Positions 16,050-24,876 of a stretch of DNA of 64,000 nucleotides are shown in pieces. Below the pieces are notes generated by a model. It saw only the letters and a program-made list of their open reading frames with translations, had not been told where the DNA came from and ran no database searches. Location of the stretch: the NCBI RefSeq assembly GCF_014204945.1, contig NZ_JACHMN010000001.1, forward strand, positions 1,054,001 to 1,118,000, given 5' to 3'. Made by a program: the position numbers and the translations under genes. This stretch comes from Allocatelliglobosispora scoriae (lineage in GTDB: Bacteria; Actinomycetota; Actinomycetes; Mycobacteriales; Micromonosporaceae). Each line of letters starts with the position of its first letter. Within the stretch, counting starts at the first letter, position 1.

Positions 16050-17420
16050 ATGCTGGACCGGGGGTTGACGCTCGGCGGCCGCTACACGCTCGTCACCCTG
16101 ATCGCCCGCGGCGGGATGGGCGAGGTGTGGCTCGCCGACGACATGGTGCTCGATCGCCGTGTCGCGGTGAAGATCCTGCTGCCGAACCTCGCCACGGACC
16201 CCGGGTTCGCCGCCCGGTTCCGGGCCGAGGCGCGGGCGATGGCGGCGCTGAGCGATCCCGGCATCGTCGAGATCTACGACTACGGCCAGACCGACTCGCT
16301 CGCCTACCTGGTGATGCAGTTCGTCGAGGGCGAGTCGCTGCTCTCCCTCGTGGACAGGGTGGGCCCGCTGGAGCCGTCGCGGGCGATGCGGATCCTGGCC
16401 CAGGCCGCCGACGCCATCCACGTGGCTCACAAGCAGGGGATCGTCCACCGCGACGTCAAGCCCGCCAACCTGCTGCTCCGACTGGACGGGCGGCTGGCGC
16501 TGACCGACTTCGGCATCGCCCGGATAATCGCCGCCGACCGGCTCACGGCGGCCGGGGAGTTCTTCGGCACCGCCTCCTATCTGGCCCCGGAGCAGGTCAC
16601 CGGGGCTGAGATCGGTCCGGCGACCGATGTGTACGCGCTCGGCATCGTCGCCTACGAGATGCTGGCGGGACGCAAGCCGTTCGCGGGCGACAACCCGCTC
16701 GAGGTGGCACTTCAGCACGTCAACGAGGCACCCCCGGAGCTGCCCGCGAGCATTCCGGGACCGGTCCGGGCCATCGTGATGCGGGCGCTGGCGAAGGACC
16801 CCGCCCAACGCTGGCCCAGCGCCGCCGCACTCGCGCACGCCGCCGCCACGGCCCGCCGGGAGCTCACGGCGACGGCGACGCTGCCCCGTCCTGTCGCCGC
16901 CCACGCGGCAGCTCCTCGCCGCCGGAGATGGGCGGTGCTCGCCGGTGCAGTGGCGGCGCTGGTGCTCGTACCCGTCGCGATCTTCGTTTTTGCCGATGGC
17001 GGCGCTGACGACGCTCGGCCGCAGGGCGCCGCGGCCTCGCCTTCCGCGAGCCCTGCCGTCGCCGCCTCGGGCGTGCCGACGCCGAGCGTGTCGCCGTCCG
17101 TGCGCGTGACGCCCAGCCGCCGCGCGCCCTCGGCCTCGGCCGCGCCCAGCGGCGGCGGGCCGTCCGCGACCGCGTCCCCCACGGCCGAGCCGAGCCCGCT
17201 GCCCGCGAAGCGGATGGTGCCGGGCATGTACGGCTGGCGGGAGGTCGAGGTCCGGGCGGAGATGAAGCGCCTGGAGCTCGTCGCCCGCATCGAGTACAGG
17301 TCCACGTTCGACAAGTGCTATGTCATCGATCAGTCCCCGCCGGGAGGCACGGTCGTGCCCGCCGGTTCCACGGTCGACGTCGTGATCGCCACGGCGACCG
17401 GCATCTGCATCGTCGTCTAG
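16050..17420 (+). CDS. PknB-type Ser/Thr protein kinase with one PASTA domain
   Basis: A 456-residue membrane kinase. The catalytic domain (about 11-265) has the Gly loop ARGGMGEVW, VKIL Lys, HRDVKPANLLL catalytic loop, DFGIAR and YLAPEQ. A juxtamembrane Arg cluster precedes one membrane helix (about 292-315, WAVLAGAVAALVLVPVAIFVF). Outside lies a Ser/Pro/Ala-rich linker, then a single PASTA-like domain (about 388-456: VPGMYGWREVEVRAEM, ending IDQSPPGGTVVPAGSTVDVVI) with two Cys. PASTA domains sense peptidoglycan fragments. The ATG is preceded by GAAGG. Its stop codon and that of the facing gene share the palindrome CTAG. Confidence 0.93.
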   Translation: MLDRGLTLGGRYTLVTLIARGGMGEVWLADDMVLDRRVAVKILLPNLATDPGFAARFRAEARAMAALSDPGIVEIYDYGQTDSLAYLVMQFVEGESLLSLVDRVGPLEPSRAMRILAQAADAIHVAHKQGIVHRDVKPANLLLRLDGRLALTDFGIARIIAADRLTAAGEFFGTASYLAPEQVTGAEIGPATDVYALGIVAYEMLAGRKPFAGDNPLEVALQHVNEAPPELPASIPGPVRAIVMRALAKDPAQRWPSAAALAHAAATARRELTATATLPRPVAAHAAAPRRRRWAVLAGAVAALVLVPVAIFVFADGGADDARPQGAAASPSASPAVAASGVPTPSVSPSVRVTPSRRAPSASAAPSGGGPSATASPTAEPSPLPAKRMVPGMYGWREVEVRAEMKRLELVARIEYRSTFDKCYVIDQSPPGGTVVPAGSTVDVVIATATGICIVV

Positions 17421-18394
17421 GGCGCCAGCACGCAGGTGGGGCTGGGCACGGCGAGGGTCGACACGACCGCCGGGACACCGGTCGCCGGGTCGATGAGCAT
17501 CGTGGTCAGCTCGTCGGACTTCTGGTTGGCGACGTGCAGGTGCGGGCCGACGACGGCGATGTGCCGGGGCCATGCGCCGGTCGGCACCTCGGTGACATAC
17601 TCCGGCAGCTCGGCACCGAGCCGGAACACGCTCACCGTGTCGACACCCCGATTGGCGACGTAGAGGAAATCCCCGCCGACGGCGAGCTCCGAGACGAGGC
17701 ACTCGCCGGTGGACCGGGTCGCGGGGACCTGCCCGACCAGCCGCCAGTCCGCGTCGTAGACCAGCACCTGCGTGCTGAGCTCGGCGGTGACGAGCCACGC
17801 GTCGCCGACCTGGACCAGGTGGCGGGGCCCGGATCGCGCCGGTGCCTCGATCAGCCCGTCGGCGATCAGCTTCCCGTCGCGCAGGCGGTAGCGGTAGATC
17901 GCGTCGCCGCCGAGGTCGGTGACGAGCAGCGCGCCGCCGGGCAGGGCCCGGACCTGGTGCGGGTGCCCGCCGTCCTGCCGCTCATGATCGCCGTGGCGGT
18001 CGTGGTGGACCAGGTCCGTGCGCTCCAGGATCGCGCCGCCGCCGTCGAGCCGGTGCACCGCGATGCTCCCGCCGGTGTAGTTGACGGTGACGAGGAACCG
18101 GCCGGTGGAGTCCACGGTGAGGTGGCACGGGTCGGCGCCGCCGGAGTCGACGACGGCTCCGAGCGGCGCGTCCGGCGCGTCGCCGCTGGTCGACCAGGCC
18201 GCGATGGTGCCCGTGTCGGTCTCGGTCTCCCCCACGGCGTAGAGCACGGGTCTCGTCGGGTGCCGGGCGAGAAAGGACGGTGAGGCGGCGGGCACGACCC
18301 GCTCCACCCGCACCGGCACGCCGGCCTCGGTCGCGACGACCGCGACACCGGCGCCCTGCCCTCGTTCGGGGGTGTAACAGCCCACCAGCAGCAC
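17417..18394 (-). CDS. Lactonase, 6-phosphogluconolactonase-like beta-propeller family (YbhE type)
   Basis: A 325-residue seven-bladed propeller protein. The GTG start giving MLLVGCYTP was chosen because family members begin this way and it lies 2 bases after the upstream stop; earlier ATGs fall inside the neighbouring gene. Repeats such as SPSFLARHPTRPVLYAV, FLVTVNYTGGSIAVH, GGHPHQVRALPGG and WPRHIAVVGPHLHVANQ are typical of lactonase PF10282. It is the last gene of a three-gene operon and would open the sugar lactone produced by the adjacent dehydrogenase. Confidence 0.88.
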   Translation of the reverse strand: MLLVGCYTPERGQGAGVAVVATEAGVPVRVERVVPAASPSFLARHPTRPVLYAVGETETDTGTIAAWSTSGDAPDAPLGAVVDSGGADPCHLTVDSTGRFLVTVNYTGGSIAVHRLDGGGAILERTDLVHHDRHGDHERQDGGHPHQVRALPGGALLVTDLGGDAIYRYRLRDGKLIADGLIEAPARSGPRHLVQVGDAWLVTAELSTQVLVYDADWRLVGQVPATRSTGECLVSELAVGGDFLYVANRGVDTVSVFRLGAELPEYVTEVPTGAWPRHIAVVGPHLHVANQKSDELTTMLIDPATGVPAVVSTLAVPSPTCVLAP

Positions 18395-18396
18395 GA

Positions 18397-19248
18397 TCAG
18401 CTCCCATTCGGACGGTGGAGATACTCCGGTCGAAGGCCCAGTATCTCCGTCGCCGGGGCGAGGTCCAGCGGCACGGTCCATCCTGGCAGCTCACGCCGCC
18501 TAGGCACGTCCGGCAGCCACCGCCGCAGCAGCTCCTCGGTGGGCGCTGCGGCGAGCGTCTGCGGCGCGGCCACGGTGAACATCCGATAACCCGACAGCTG
18601 CGCGGTCAGCGCCAGCCACGCGGCGGTCGCGGCATCGCGATCCTCCAGGTACGCCCAGAGCGAGGCCGCACCCCGCTGGGGCTCGTACCGGTAGCGGTCG
18701 GCGTAGGTGGGCAGCCGGTCGCCGAGGCCGCCCAGCAGCGGGTACCGCAGGGTGATCACGGTCATCCCGTAGCGGCGGGCCATCATCGCCCCCGTCGCCT
18801 CGTCGGCCTGCTTGCCCAGCGCGTAGGAGTCGGCGGCCTGCAGCGGGTGGTCGTCGTCGATCGGCAGGTAGGCCGGGACCAGCGGCGACGGCGCGAACGC
18901 GAACCCGAGGATCGACTGGCTGCCCGCGAGCACCGCCCGGGTCACCTTGGCCCGCGCCGCCTGCTCCAGGACGGTGAAGGTGGCCAGGGAGTTCCCGCCG
19001 AAGACCCGCTCGGCGGTGTCGAGGAACGGTGACGGGATCGCCGCGCAGTGCACCACCGCGTCGGCCCCGTCGAGGGCCTCCCGGACCGCGTCTACATCGC
19101 CGGCGGCGCCGATGACCATCCGGTCGACCGGGGCGTCGGCGACCGGCACCAGGTCCAGGCCGGTCGAGGCGACGCCGCGTTCGGCGAGCAGCCGCAGCAC
19201 GGCCCGCCCGAGCCGACCGGACGCACCGGTCACCAGGACCCGTCTCAC
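18397..19248 (-). CDS. NAD-dependent epimerase/dehydrogenase (possible uronate/aldose dehydrogenase)
   Basis: A 283-residue extended short-chain dehydrogenase. The Rossmann motif is VTGASGRLGRAVL at the N-terminus, and the catalytic pair is in SYALGKQADE (YxxxK) near residue 152. The GTG start overlaps the stop of the upstream dehydratase by 4 bases. Position between a lactonase and an enolase-superfamily dehydratase suggests it oxidises a sugar or uronate C1 to a lactone rather than epimerising a nucleotide sugar. No nucleotide-binding feature separates the two possibilities by eye. Confidence 0.85.
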   Translation of the reverse strand: MRRVLVTGASGRLGRAVLRLLAERGVASTGLDLVPVADAPVDRMVIGAAGDVDAVREALDGADAVVHCAAIPSPFLDTAERVFGGNSLATFTVLEQAARAKVTRAVLAGSQSILGFAFAPSPLVPAYLPIDDDHPLQAADSYALGKQADEATGAMMARRYGMTVITLRYPLLGGLGDRLPTYADRYRYEPQRGAASLWAYLEDRDAATAAWLALTAQLSGYRMFTVAAPQTLAAAPTEELLRRWLPDVPRRRELPGWTVPLDLAPATEILGLRPEYLHRPNGS

Positions 19249-20495
19249 GGTGCTTCGATCCCGCCGTCGGGACGGCGCACCCGAGCAGCCCATCGTTCGT
19301 GCAGGTGGGTGCTGGGCGGGTATTTCGCAGCTTCCGCCTCGTCGAGGTCGATGCCCCAGCCGGGCTGGTCGGAGGGGTAGAGGTAGCCGTTGACGGGCAT
19401 CAGCGCACCGGGGAACACCTCGCGGACCGCGTCGGGCCACAGGTGGCCCTCCTGGATGCCGAAGGCGGGGGTGCTGACGTCGAGGGCGACGTTGGCGGCG
19501 GCGCCGATCGGCGAGACGTCGGCGGGCGCGTGCCAGGCGGTGCCGACGCCGCTGAGCTCGCAGAGCGCGACGAGCTTGCGGGCCGGGGTGAGGCCGCCGA
19601 TCGCGGAGATGTGCACCCGCAGCAGGTCCACGCCGCCGCTGGTCACCAGGCGGGCCGCGTCGGCGACGGAGGCGACCTGCTCGCCGACGGCGATCGGCAT
19701 CGGCGCCGCCGCCCGGATCTCGGGCAGCCGGTCGTAGAGCTCCAGCGGGATCGGGTCCTCCAGGAAGAACAGCCGGTAGGGCTCCAGCGCCCGGGCCAGC
19801 CCGATCGTCTGCTTCACGGTGAGGCGGTGGTGCACGTCGTGCAGCAGCGCGGGCTCCTCGCCCAGCACCTCGCGGGCCTTCTCGAAAAGCTTCGGGGTCT
19901 GCCGCAGGTAGTGCTGCACGTCCCAGCCGTCCGGGTAGGGCGCGTCCGGGTAGGAGTTCGGCACGCCCCGGCCGCCATAGGTGCCGACGCCGGGACCGCC
20001 GGTCTGCAGCCGCACGTGGCGGAACCCGTCGGCGAGGATGCGCTGCGCGTGCTCGATGGTGTGGTCGATCGTCGGGCCCTCGGCGTGCAGGTAGGTGTCG
20101 GCCGCCGCGCGGACCCGGCCGCCGAGCAGCTCGTAGACCGGCATCCCGGCGCGCTTGCCGGCGATGTCCCACAGCGCCTGGTCGACGCCGGAGAGCGCGC
20201 TGTTGAGGACCGGTCCGCCGCGCCAGTAGGACGACAGGTGCACCATCCGGGTGATGTCCTCGATGTCGGCGGGGTGCCGGCCGATGAGCATCGGTGCGAC
20301 GTGCTGGTCGACGGCGGCCACGACGGCGTGGAAGCGCTGGGTGAAGGTGGCGCAGCCCAACCCGTAGAGGCCGGGGTCGTTGGTGTCGACCCGGACCACG
20401 ATGACCGGGACGCGCTCGGGGGCGGTGACGATGGCCCGGACGCCCGTGATCCGCAGGGAGTCCCGCGCGGGCCAGGGGGCCTGGGTCTCCGACAT
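19245..20495 (-). CDS. Enolase-superfamily sugar acid dehydratase, D-mannonate dehydratase (ManD) type
   Basis: A 416-residue mandelate racemase/muconate lactonizing enzyme relative. Landmarks typical of ManD are HDVHHRLT (metal ligand Asp), FFLEDPIP (Glu), IAVGEQ (Glu), the HAPADVSPIG motif with catalytic His, and the C-terminal PGWGIDLDEAEAAKYP. It would dehydrate a C6 aldonate (mannonate, gluconate or similar) to a 2-keto-3-deoxy acid in the cytoplasm. It is the first gene of the operon, and the downstream gene overlaps its stop (GTGA). The exact substrate cannot be read from the sequence. Confidence 0.88.
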   Translation of the reverse strand: MSETQAPWPARDSLRITGVRAIVTAPERVPVIVVRVDTNDPGLYGLGCATFTQRFHAVVAAVDQHVAPMLIGRHPADIEDITRMVHLSSYWRGGPVLNSALSGVDQALWDIAGKRAGMPVYELLGGRVRAAADTYLHAEGPTIDHTIEHAQRILADGFRHVRLQTGGPGVGTYGGRGVPNSYPDAPYPDGWDVQHYLRQTPKLFEKAREVLGEEPALLHDVHHRLTVKQTIGLARALEPYRLFFLEDPIPLELYDRLPEIRAAAPMPIAVGEQVASVADAARLVTSGGVDLLRVHISAIGGLTPARKLVALCELSGVGTAWHAPADVSPIGAAANVALDVSTPAFGIQEGHLWPDAVREVFPGALMPVNGYLYPSDQPGWGIDLDEAEAAKYPPSTHLHERWAARVRRPDGGIEAP

Positions 20496-20578
20496 GATGT
20501 TGTGCACGCCCTGACGGTAGCCGCTGCCGCGACCGCCGGGCCATGGACTGTGCGGACGGGTCGGCGCGGCCCCGCGGG

Positions 20579-22660
20579 CTACCGCCGGACCGGGGATCCG
20601 GCCTGGGCGAGGACCCCGTTGCCCGGCAGCGGGGCGACGGCCGGCAGGCCTCCCGCGGCGACCAGGCCCGCGATCCGGTCCGGGGGCAGGGCCGGTGCCA
20701 GCAGGTATCCCTGCATCAGCGAGCAGCCCGCCGCCTGGAGGTGCCGCCGGGTCGGCTCGTCCTCGATGCCCTCGGCGACCGTCCGCAGCCCCAGCGTCCC
20801 GGCGAGGGCGATCACCGAGGAGACGATCGCGTTGTCGTGCCGGTCGGAGGTCATCCCGGCGACGAACGACCTGTCGATCTTGATTTCGTCGAGCGGGATC
20901 ATCCGCAGGTGCTGCAGGGAGGAGAAGCCGGTGCCGAAGTCGTCGAGGGCCAGCCCCACCCCGAGGTCGCGCAGCGCCGCGACGGTGCGCATCGCCCGGC
21001 CCGGGTCGGCCATCAGCGCACTCTCGGTGATCTCCAGCTGCAGCTGCCGCGCGGGCAGCCGGTGCTCGGCGAGACGACATCGGAGCCGTTCGACCAGGTC
21101 GTCGCGGAACAGGTCGCGGATACTGACATTCACCGAGGTACGCAGTCGCAGCCCCGCCGCGTGCCACTGCCCGGCCTGCGCGATGGCGTCGTCGAGGACC
21201 CGGTCGGTGAGCTGGTGCATCACCGGGGTGTGCTCGATCACGGAGATCACCTCGGCGGGCGACACCGGCTGCCCGTTCGCGTCGGTCCAGCGCAGCAGCG
21301 CCTCCACTCCCACGATCCGGCCGGTGCTCAGGTCCGCCTGCGGCTGGTAGTGCACCGCGATGGCCCGGCGGTCCTCGGTGACGATCGCCTGGCGGAACTG
21401 GTCGAGGATGGCGAGGCGCTGCGGGTGCCGGTCGGCGCCGAGGCGGTAGAGGGCGACGTCGACATTGTCGTGCTTGGCGTCGTACATAGCGATGTCGGCG
21501 TGGCGCATCAGCGTGGCGAAGTCGTCGCCGTGCGGCGGGTAGACGGCGATGCCGATCGCCGCGGTGACCTCGACCTCGAGGCCGTTGAGCGGCACCGGGC
21601 CGTTGAGCGCGGCGCTGATCCGATTCGCCGCCGGCACCGAGCCGTCGAGGTCCGCCTCGTCGGGGAGCAGGATGCCGAACTCGTCGCCGCCGAGCCGGGC
21701 GACGGCCGCACCCTCCGGCACACCTCGGCGGAGCCGCTCGGCGACCGCGACGAGCAGCTGGTCGCCGGTGTCGTGGCCGAGGGAGTCGTTGACGTACTTG
21801 AAGCCGTCGAGGTCCAGCAGGAGCAGGGTGAGGCCGCGCCCGTTCCGCAGCGGATCAGCGTTGGCCCGGTCGAACGCGGTCTGCAGGCCGGCCCGGTTGC
21901 CCAGGCCGGTGAGCGTGTCGGTGAGGGCGGCACGCTGGCGCTCCTCGGAGAGCCGGGCCATCCGCTCGACGGCGTAGAGCGGCATGATCACCAGCGGCAC
22001 GAACCCGATGCTGACATGCCCGGCGACCGCGAGCACGGGGCTCATCATCATCAGAGCGGTGGTGTGCACGGCGGGGTCCCGCAGAGTGGACATCCGCTCG
22101 CGCTGCCGACCGGCGACGGGCGGATGCTCGGGCCGGGGCATCGTGGCGACGACCGACCAGCCGTAGACGGCGAGGAACGCCAGGACCGCGCCGATCACCG
22201 CGATCGTGTCGGTGAAGAGGTCGACGGTCGACAGCGCGTGGAACGGGTCGGGCTGGCCGAGCAGCAGCACCACGTAGGCGGCGCCGAACGCGGCGGCGTA
22301 GCGGGCCGCGCCGACCACGGCGTCCCGCCAGGGCAGCCGGGTACGCACCGCGATGATCACCACCGAGAGCCCCTGCACCAGGATCGCCGGGCCGAGGTCC
22401 CAGCAGAGCAGGATCGCGAAGGTGAAGCAGAGTGAGGGGCTGACCACCGCGCCGAGCGTGGTGCTCGACGGCGGGATGTAGGTGGCGGCCGAGGCGCCCA
22501 GGGCCAGCACCGCCATCACCCAGAACGGGCCCTTCTGCGCGGCGAGCGGCACCTGCGCCAGGCTGAGCACGGCCAGGACCCCGCCGATCACGGCGAGTGC
22601 TGTCGGCAGCGCTGCCGATCTTCGCACCGATGGCCTCCCGGCCAGCGCCTGTGGCGTCAC
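20579..22660 (-). CDS. Membrane GGDEF-EAL cyclic-di-GMP enzyme
   Basis: A 693-residue protein. About seven hydrophobic segments fill residues 15-240. The GGDEF domain (about 260-420) has the intact active site LGGDEF, and the EAL domain (about 440-680) keeps EALLRW, ITESALM, DDFGTGFSSL and IKIDRSFV, the metal and loop-6 residues. Both diguanylate cyclase and phosphodiesterase activities could therefore be functional. No N-terminal PAS domain is seen; the membrane part is the likely sensor. The GTG start has a strong ribosome site (GAAGGAGG). It is transcribed alone. Confidence 0.93.
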   Translation of the reverse strand: MTPQALAGRPSVRRSAALPTALAVIGGVLAVLSLAQVPLAAQKGPFWVMAVLALGASAATYIPPSSTTLGAVVSPSLCFTFAILLCWDLGPAILVQGLSVVIIAVRTRLPWRDAVVGAARYAAAFGAAYVVLLLGQPDPFHALSTVDLFTDTIAVIGAVLAFLAVYGWSVVATMPRPEHPPVAGRQRERMSTLRDPAVHTTALMMMSPVLAVAGHVSIGFVPLVIMPLYAVERMARLSEERQRAALTDTLTGLGNRAGLQTAFDRANADPLRNGRGLTLLLLDLDGFKYVNDSLGHDTGDQLLVAVAERLRRGVPEGAAVARLGGDEFGILLPDEADLDGSVPAANRISAALNGPVPLNGLEVEVTAAIGIAVYPPHGDDFATLMRHADIAMYDAKHDNVDVALYRLGADRHPQRLAILDQFRQAIVTEDRRAIAVHYQPQADLSTGRIVGVEALLRWTDANGQPVSPAEVISVIEHTPVMHQLTDRVLDDAIAQAGQWHAAGLRLRTSVNVSIRDLFRDDLVERLRCRLAEHRLPARQLQLEITESALMADPGRAMRTVAALRDLGVGLALDDFGTGFSSLQHLRMIPLDEIKIDRSFVAGMTSDRHDNAIVSSVIALAGTLGLRTVAEGIEDEPTRRHLQAAGCSLMQGYLLAPALPPDRIAGLVAAGGLPAVAPLPGNGVLAQAGSPVRR

Positions 22661-22789
22661 GTCGCCTCCTTCAGCAGGGCTGCGAGCTGCACGAACGGCC
22701 AGCGTAGCCGAGCAGGAGGAGAAAATGAAACAATTCGCCTTTTACTCAGATATCACCCACCACCCCTTTTCGTGCACGCCACGGAGGGC

Positions 22790-23395
22790 TCAGCGGGGAC
22801 GCAGCACCGCGACCAGGAAGTCCGACTCCGGCGTGAACGGCCGCAGGTCCCAGGTCGACAGCAGCAGGTCCGGCACCAGGCCGCCCGCCTGCGCGTCAGC
22901 GAGGAACTCGTCGAAGTCGTAGCCGCGCCCGGCACCGAACCCGATCACGGCCCGACCGCCGTCGCGCAGGTGCGCCCGCATCGCGCGGAGCACATCCCGG
23001 CGGGCTCCGGTCGCCAGGAACGTCACCACGTTGCCCGCGCACACGATGGCGTCGAAGCCCTCGTCGATGCCGAGCGACGGCAGGTCCAGGGTGCCGAGAT
23101 CCCCGACGAGCCAGCGAGCCCCCGGGTGGTCGCGCTGCGCGGCGGCGACGAGCACCGGATCGAGGTCCACGCCCACCACGTCGTGGCCGACGCCGGCGAG
23201 GTAGCCGCCGATGCGGCCCTGGCCGCAGCCCGCGTCGAGGATCCGGGAGCCGCGCGGGAGCATCGCGTCGATCAGGCGCGCCTCGCCGACCAGGTCGGCC
23301 CCCGACTCCGCCAGCGACCGGAAGCGGTCGATGTAGCGCTGCGAGTGGGCCGGATCGGCCTGGATCATCGCGGTCCATTGATTCTGCGTACTCAC
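22790..23395 (-). CDS. Class I SAM-dependent methyltransferase
   Basis: A 201-residue protein of the Methyltransf_11/25 type. The SAM-binding motif I is ILDAGCGQGRIGGYL (about 52-66), followed by the acidic residue in VVGVDLDPVL, motif III FDAIVCAGNVVTFL and a later strand GGRAVIGFGAGRGYDFDEF. The substrate is unknown. The start is GTG. It is the most downstream gene in a series of minus-strand genes, 33 bases after the Xre regulator. Confidence 0.88.
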   Translation of the reverse strand: MSTQNQWTAMIQADPAHSQRYIDRFRSLAESGADLVGEARLIDAMLPRGSRILDAGCGQGRIGGYLAGVGHDVVGVDLDPVLVAAAQRDHPGARWLVGDLGTLDLPSLGIDEGFDAIVCAGNVVTFLATGARRDVLRAMRAHLRDGGRAVIGFGAGRGYDFDEFLADAQAGGLVPDLLLSTWDLRPFTPESDFLVAVLRPR

Positions 23396-23428
23396 CTGAG
23401 CATCATCGCAGGTGGGCGATGAGCGCGA

Positions 23429-23653
23429 TCAGGGCTCCTGGATGGTGATCAGCTCGCCGGGGGTGCAGCCCAGCGCGTCGCAGATCGCCGTCAGGGTGCT
23501 GAAGCGGATCGCGCGGGCGTGGCCGTTCTTCAGGATCGACAGGTTCACCACGGTCACCCCGACCCTCGCGGAGAGCTCCACGAGGGTCATGCCCCGGGCG
23601 GCGAGCAGGTCGTCGAGGTGCACCTCGATCCGGTGCTCGGCGGACTCCCCCAT
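23429..23653 (-). CDS. Xre/Cro-type regulator (YozG-like)
   Basis: A 74-residue helix-turn-helix protein; HTH at about residues 12-60 (LLAARGMTLVELSARVG, then VNLSILKNGHARAIRF and CDALGCTPGEL). This size and the LKNG..AIRF sequence match the small Xre proteins that accompany DUF2975 membrane proteins. Its ATG overlaps the upstream stop codon (TGATG). It probably represses its own operon through the twin sites at 24267-24302. Confidence 0.9.
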   Translation of the reverse strand: MGESAEHRIEVHLDDLLAARGMTLVELSARVGVTVVNLSILKNGHARAIRFSTLTAICDALGCTPGELITIQEP

Positions 23654-24252
23654 CAGATGACCGCGTCGAGCTCGGTCCGCATCGCCACACCCCGGGCCAC
23701 GAGCTGCCCGAACGCGGCGAGGATGAACGCGACCGCGAGCCAGCCGACCAGCGACTGGCTCGCCTCGACCGCCGCGCCCGAGGTGAGCATGGTCGCCGAG
23801 AGCGACCACTTCGCGAGGATGCTCGCCGCCCACGTGCCCACCCCGCCGAACGCGGTGATCCTGGCGATGAGCGTCAGCTCGCGAGCGGTCCGCTCCGTGA
23901 ACGGGTCGCTCGCCTGCGCTGCCTTGAGCAGCGTCGCCATCCGCCGGGCGATCTCGCCGATCAGGAGCAGTCCCGGCACGATGGTCACGGCGTAGAGAAG
24001 ACGCTGCGCCGGCGACGGATCCGTGACCGAGAAGACGAGCCAGCCGTCCGGGTCGACGACGACCCCCGGCTCGACGCCGCCCACGTCCCTCAGCCCGGTC
24101 AGCGTCCCGGTCGGCAGCTCCAGTATCACCGGCGACCCGGGGATGAGTGTGATCACCAGCACCGCCGCCGCCAGGCAGAGGACGGCGATGAAGACGAACG
24201 TCGCCGTCCCCCGCAACCACCGCAACCACGTGCCCAGCCCTCTGGTCTCCAT
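23653..24252 (-). CDS. DUF2975 membrane protein
   Basis: A 199-residue protein with four membrane helices (about 13-42, 87-110, 135-160, 165-188) and the DUF2975 signature EIARRMATLLKAAQASDPFTERTARELTLIA between helices 2 and 3 (only partly quoted here as TARELTLIA). I chose METRGLG as start because GGAGGG lies just upstream; an earlier in-frame ATG lies beyond the operators. It is paired with the Xre gene, an arrangement seen widely in actinobacteria and firmicutes. Function is unknown. Confidence 0.87.
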   Translation of the reverse strand: METRGLGTWLRWLRGTATFVFIAVLCLAAAVLVITLIPGSPVILELPTGTLTGLRDVGGVEPGVVVDPDGWLVFSVTDPSPAQRLLYAVTIVPGLLLIGEIARRMATLLKAAQASDPFTERTARELTLIARITAFGGVGTWAASILAKWSLSATMLTSGAAVEASQSLVGWLAVAFILAAFGQLVARGVAMRTELDAVI

Positions 24253-24266
24253 GACACCCTCCGAGC

Positions 24267-24302
24267 ATATCGAAAAACAATACGAATATCGAAAAACGAT
24301 AT
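24267..24302. promoter_or_regulatory. Twin operator of the DUF2975-Xre operon
   Basis: ATATCGAAAAACGATAT (24286-24302) has perfect 6-bp arms around AAAAA. An imperfect copy, ATATCGAAAAACAATAC (24267-24283), lies 19 bases away. Both sit 15-50 bases upstream of the DUF2975 start, in AT-rich DNA, where a promoter is expected. Confidence 0.65.
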
Positions 24303-24375
24303 GCCTGGTACGCAGACTCGTCAACCCCGGCAGCCGGGTGGGCTCTCGTCGCCGCGTCGGGGCCCCGGGATCGCG

Positions 24376-24495
24376 CATGATCGCGTACCTTCCCGGAAAC
24401 AGTCCCCTCAGCGCCTATCGGTAGGGCTTGCTTCCGAGAAGCAGCACGATCTCGCACCCTGGTAGGGGCAGTTTCCCGGAACGTGCGCGATCTTG
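24376..24495. repeat. REP-like palindromic repeat, locus A
   Basis: Left half-site 24376-24409 begins CATGATCGCG and ends TCCCCTC. It is followed by a degenerate right half (about 24420-24453) and a second right half (24462-24495) ending GCGCGATCTTG. The same 34-nt half-site occurs at 43001, 43239 and 45176. It fills the space between the DUF2975 promoter and the gene ending at 24500. Confidence 0.7.
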
Positions 24496-24499
24496 CGCG

Positions 24500-24844
24500 C
24501 TACTCCATTGCGGGTTGCTCGATCTGGTCGCTGAACACTCGAAATTCGTCCAGCCCGTCCTCGGTCTCCACTCCGTCCATGGCGGTGGAGACAACAGATA
24601 CCTCTCGCCCGTCCGCCCCGCGATCGGTTCGGAGCACGTGGCAGCGGATGTGCGCCGCGACCGGGAGGCTGGTGGCCCGGGTAGGAGCGTCCCCGGCGAA
24701 GAAGATCGGCACCTTGCCCTCGAAAGTCCAGGACACATCGGCTGCGTCGACCAGGCGCACGCGAACCCAGCCCGGCCAGTCATCGTCGAGCAGCTCGATG
24801 GCCTCGACCTTGAGCAGAGACCAGCCACGCACCCTCGCGTCCAT
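24500..24844 (-). CDS. Hypothetical protein
   Basis: A 114-residue soluble protein beginning MDARVRGWSLLKVEAIEL; an ATG 12 bases upstream is an alternative. The sequence reads as a small beta-barrel-like fold (WPGWVRVRLVDAADVSWTF, then KVPIFFAG and HIRCHVL), rich in Val/Trp and ending acidic. No family recognised. It is 32 bases downstream of the nucleotidyltransferase gene on the same strand and may belong to that transcript. Confidence 0.65.
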   Translation of the reverse strand: MDARVRGWSLLKVEAIELLDDDWPGWVRVRLVDAADVSWTFEGKVPIFFAGDAPTRATSLPVAAHIRCHVLRTDRGADGREVSVVSTAMDGVETEDGLDEFRVFSDQIEQPAME

Positions 24845-24876
24845 GCCTTGAATCATGCCCAGCGCTCGGCGGGAAG

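Noticed and set aside
16050-17420. Kinase as part of the NRPS cluster
   Set aside because: It has its own ribosome site and an 80-base gap, and PASTA kinases act in cell-wall sensing; a regulatory link is possible but not supported by the sequence.
22724-22922. Plus-strand short frame with a perfect GGAGGAG ribosome site (MKQFAFYSDITHH...)
   Set aside because: It runs into the antisense of the methyltransferase gene and becomes basic low-complexity sequence; the AG-rich stretch is probably chance within the GGDEF-EAL promoter region.
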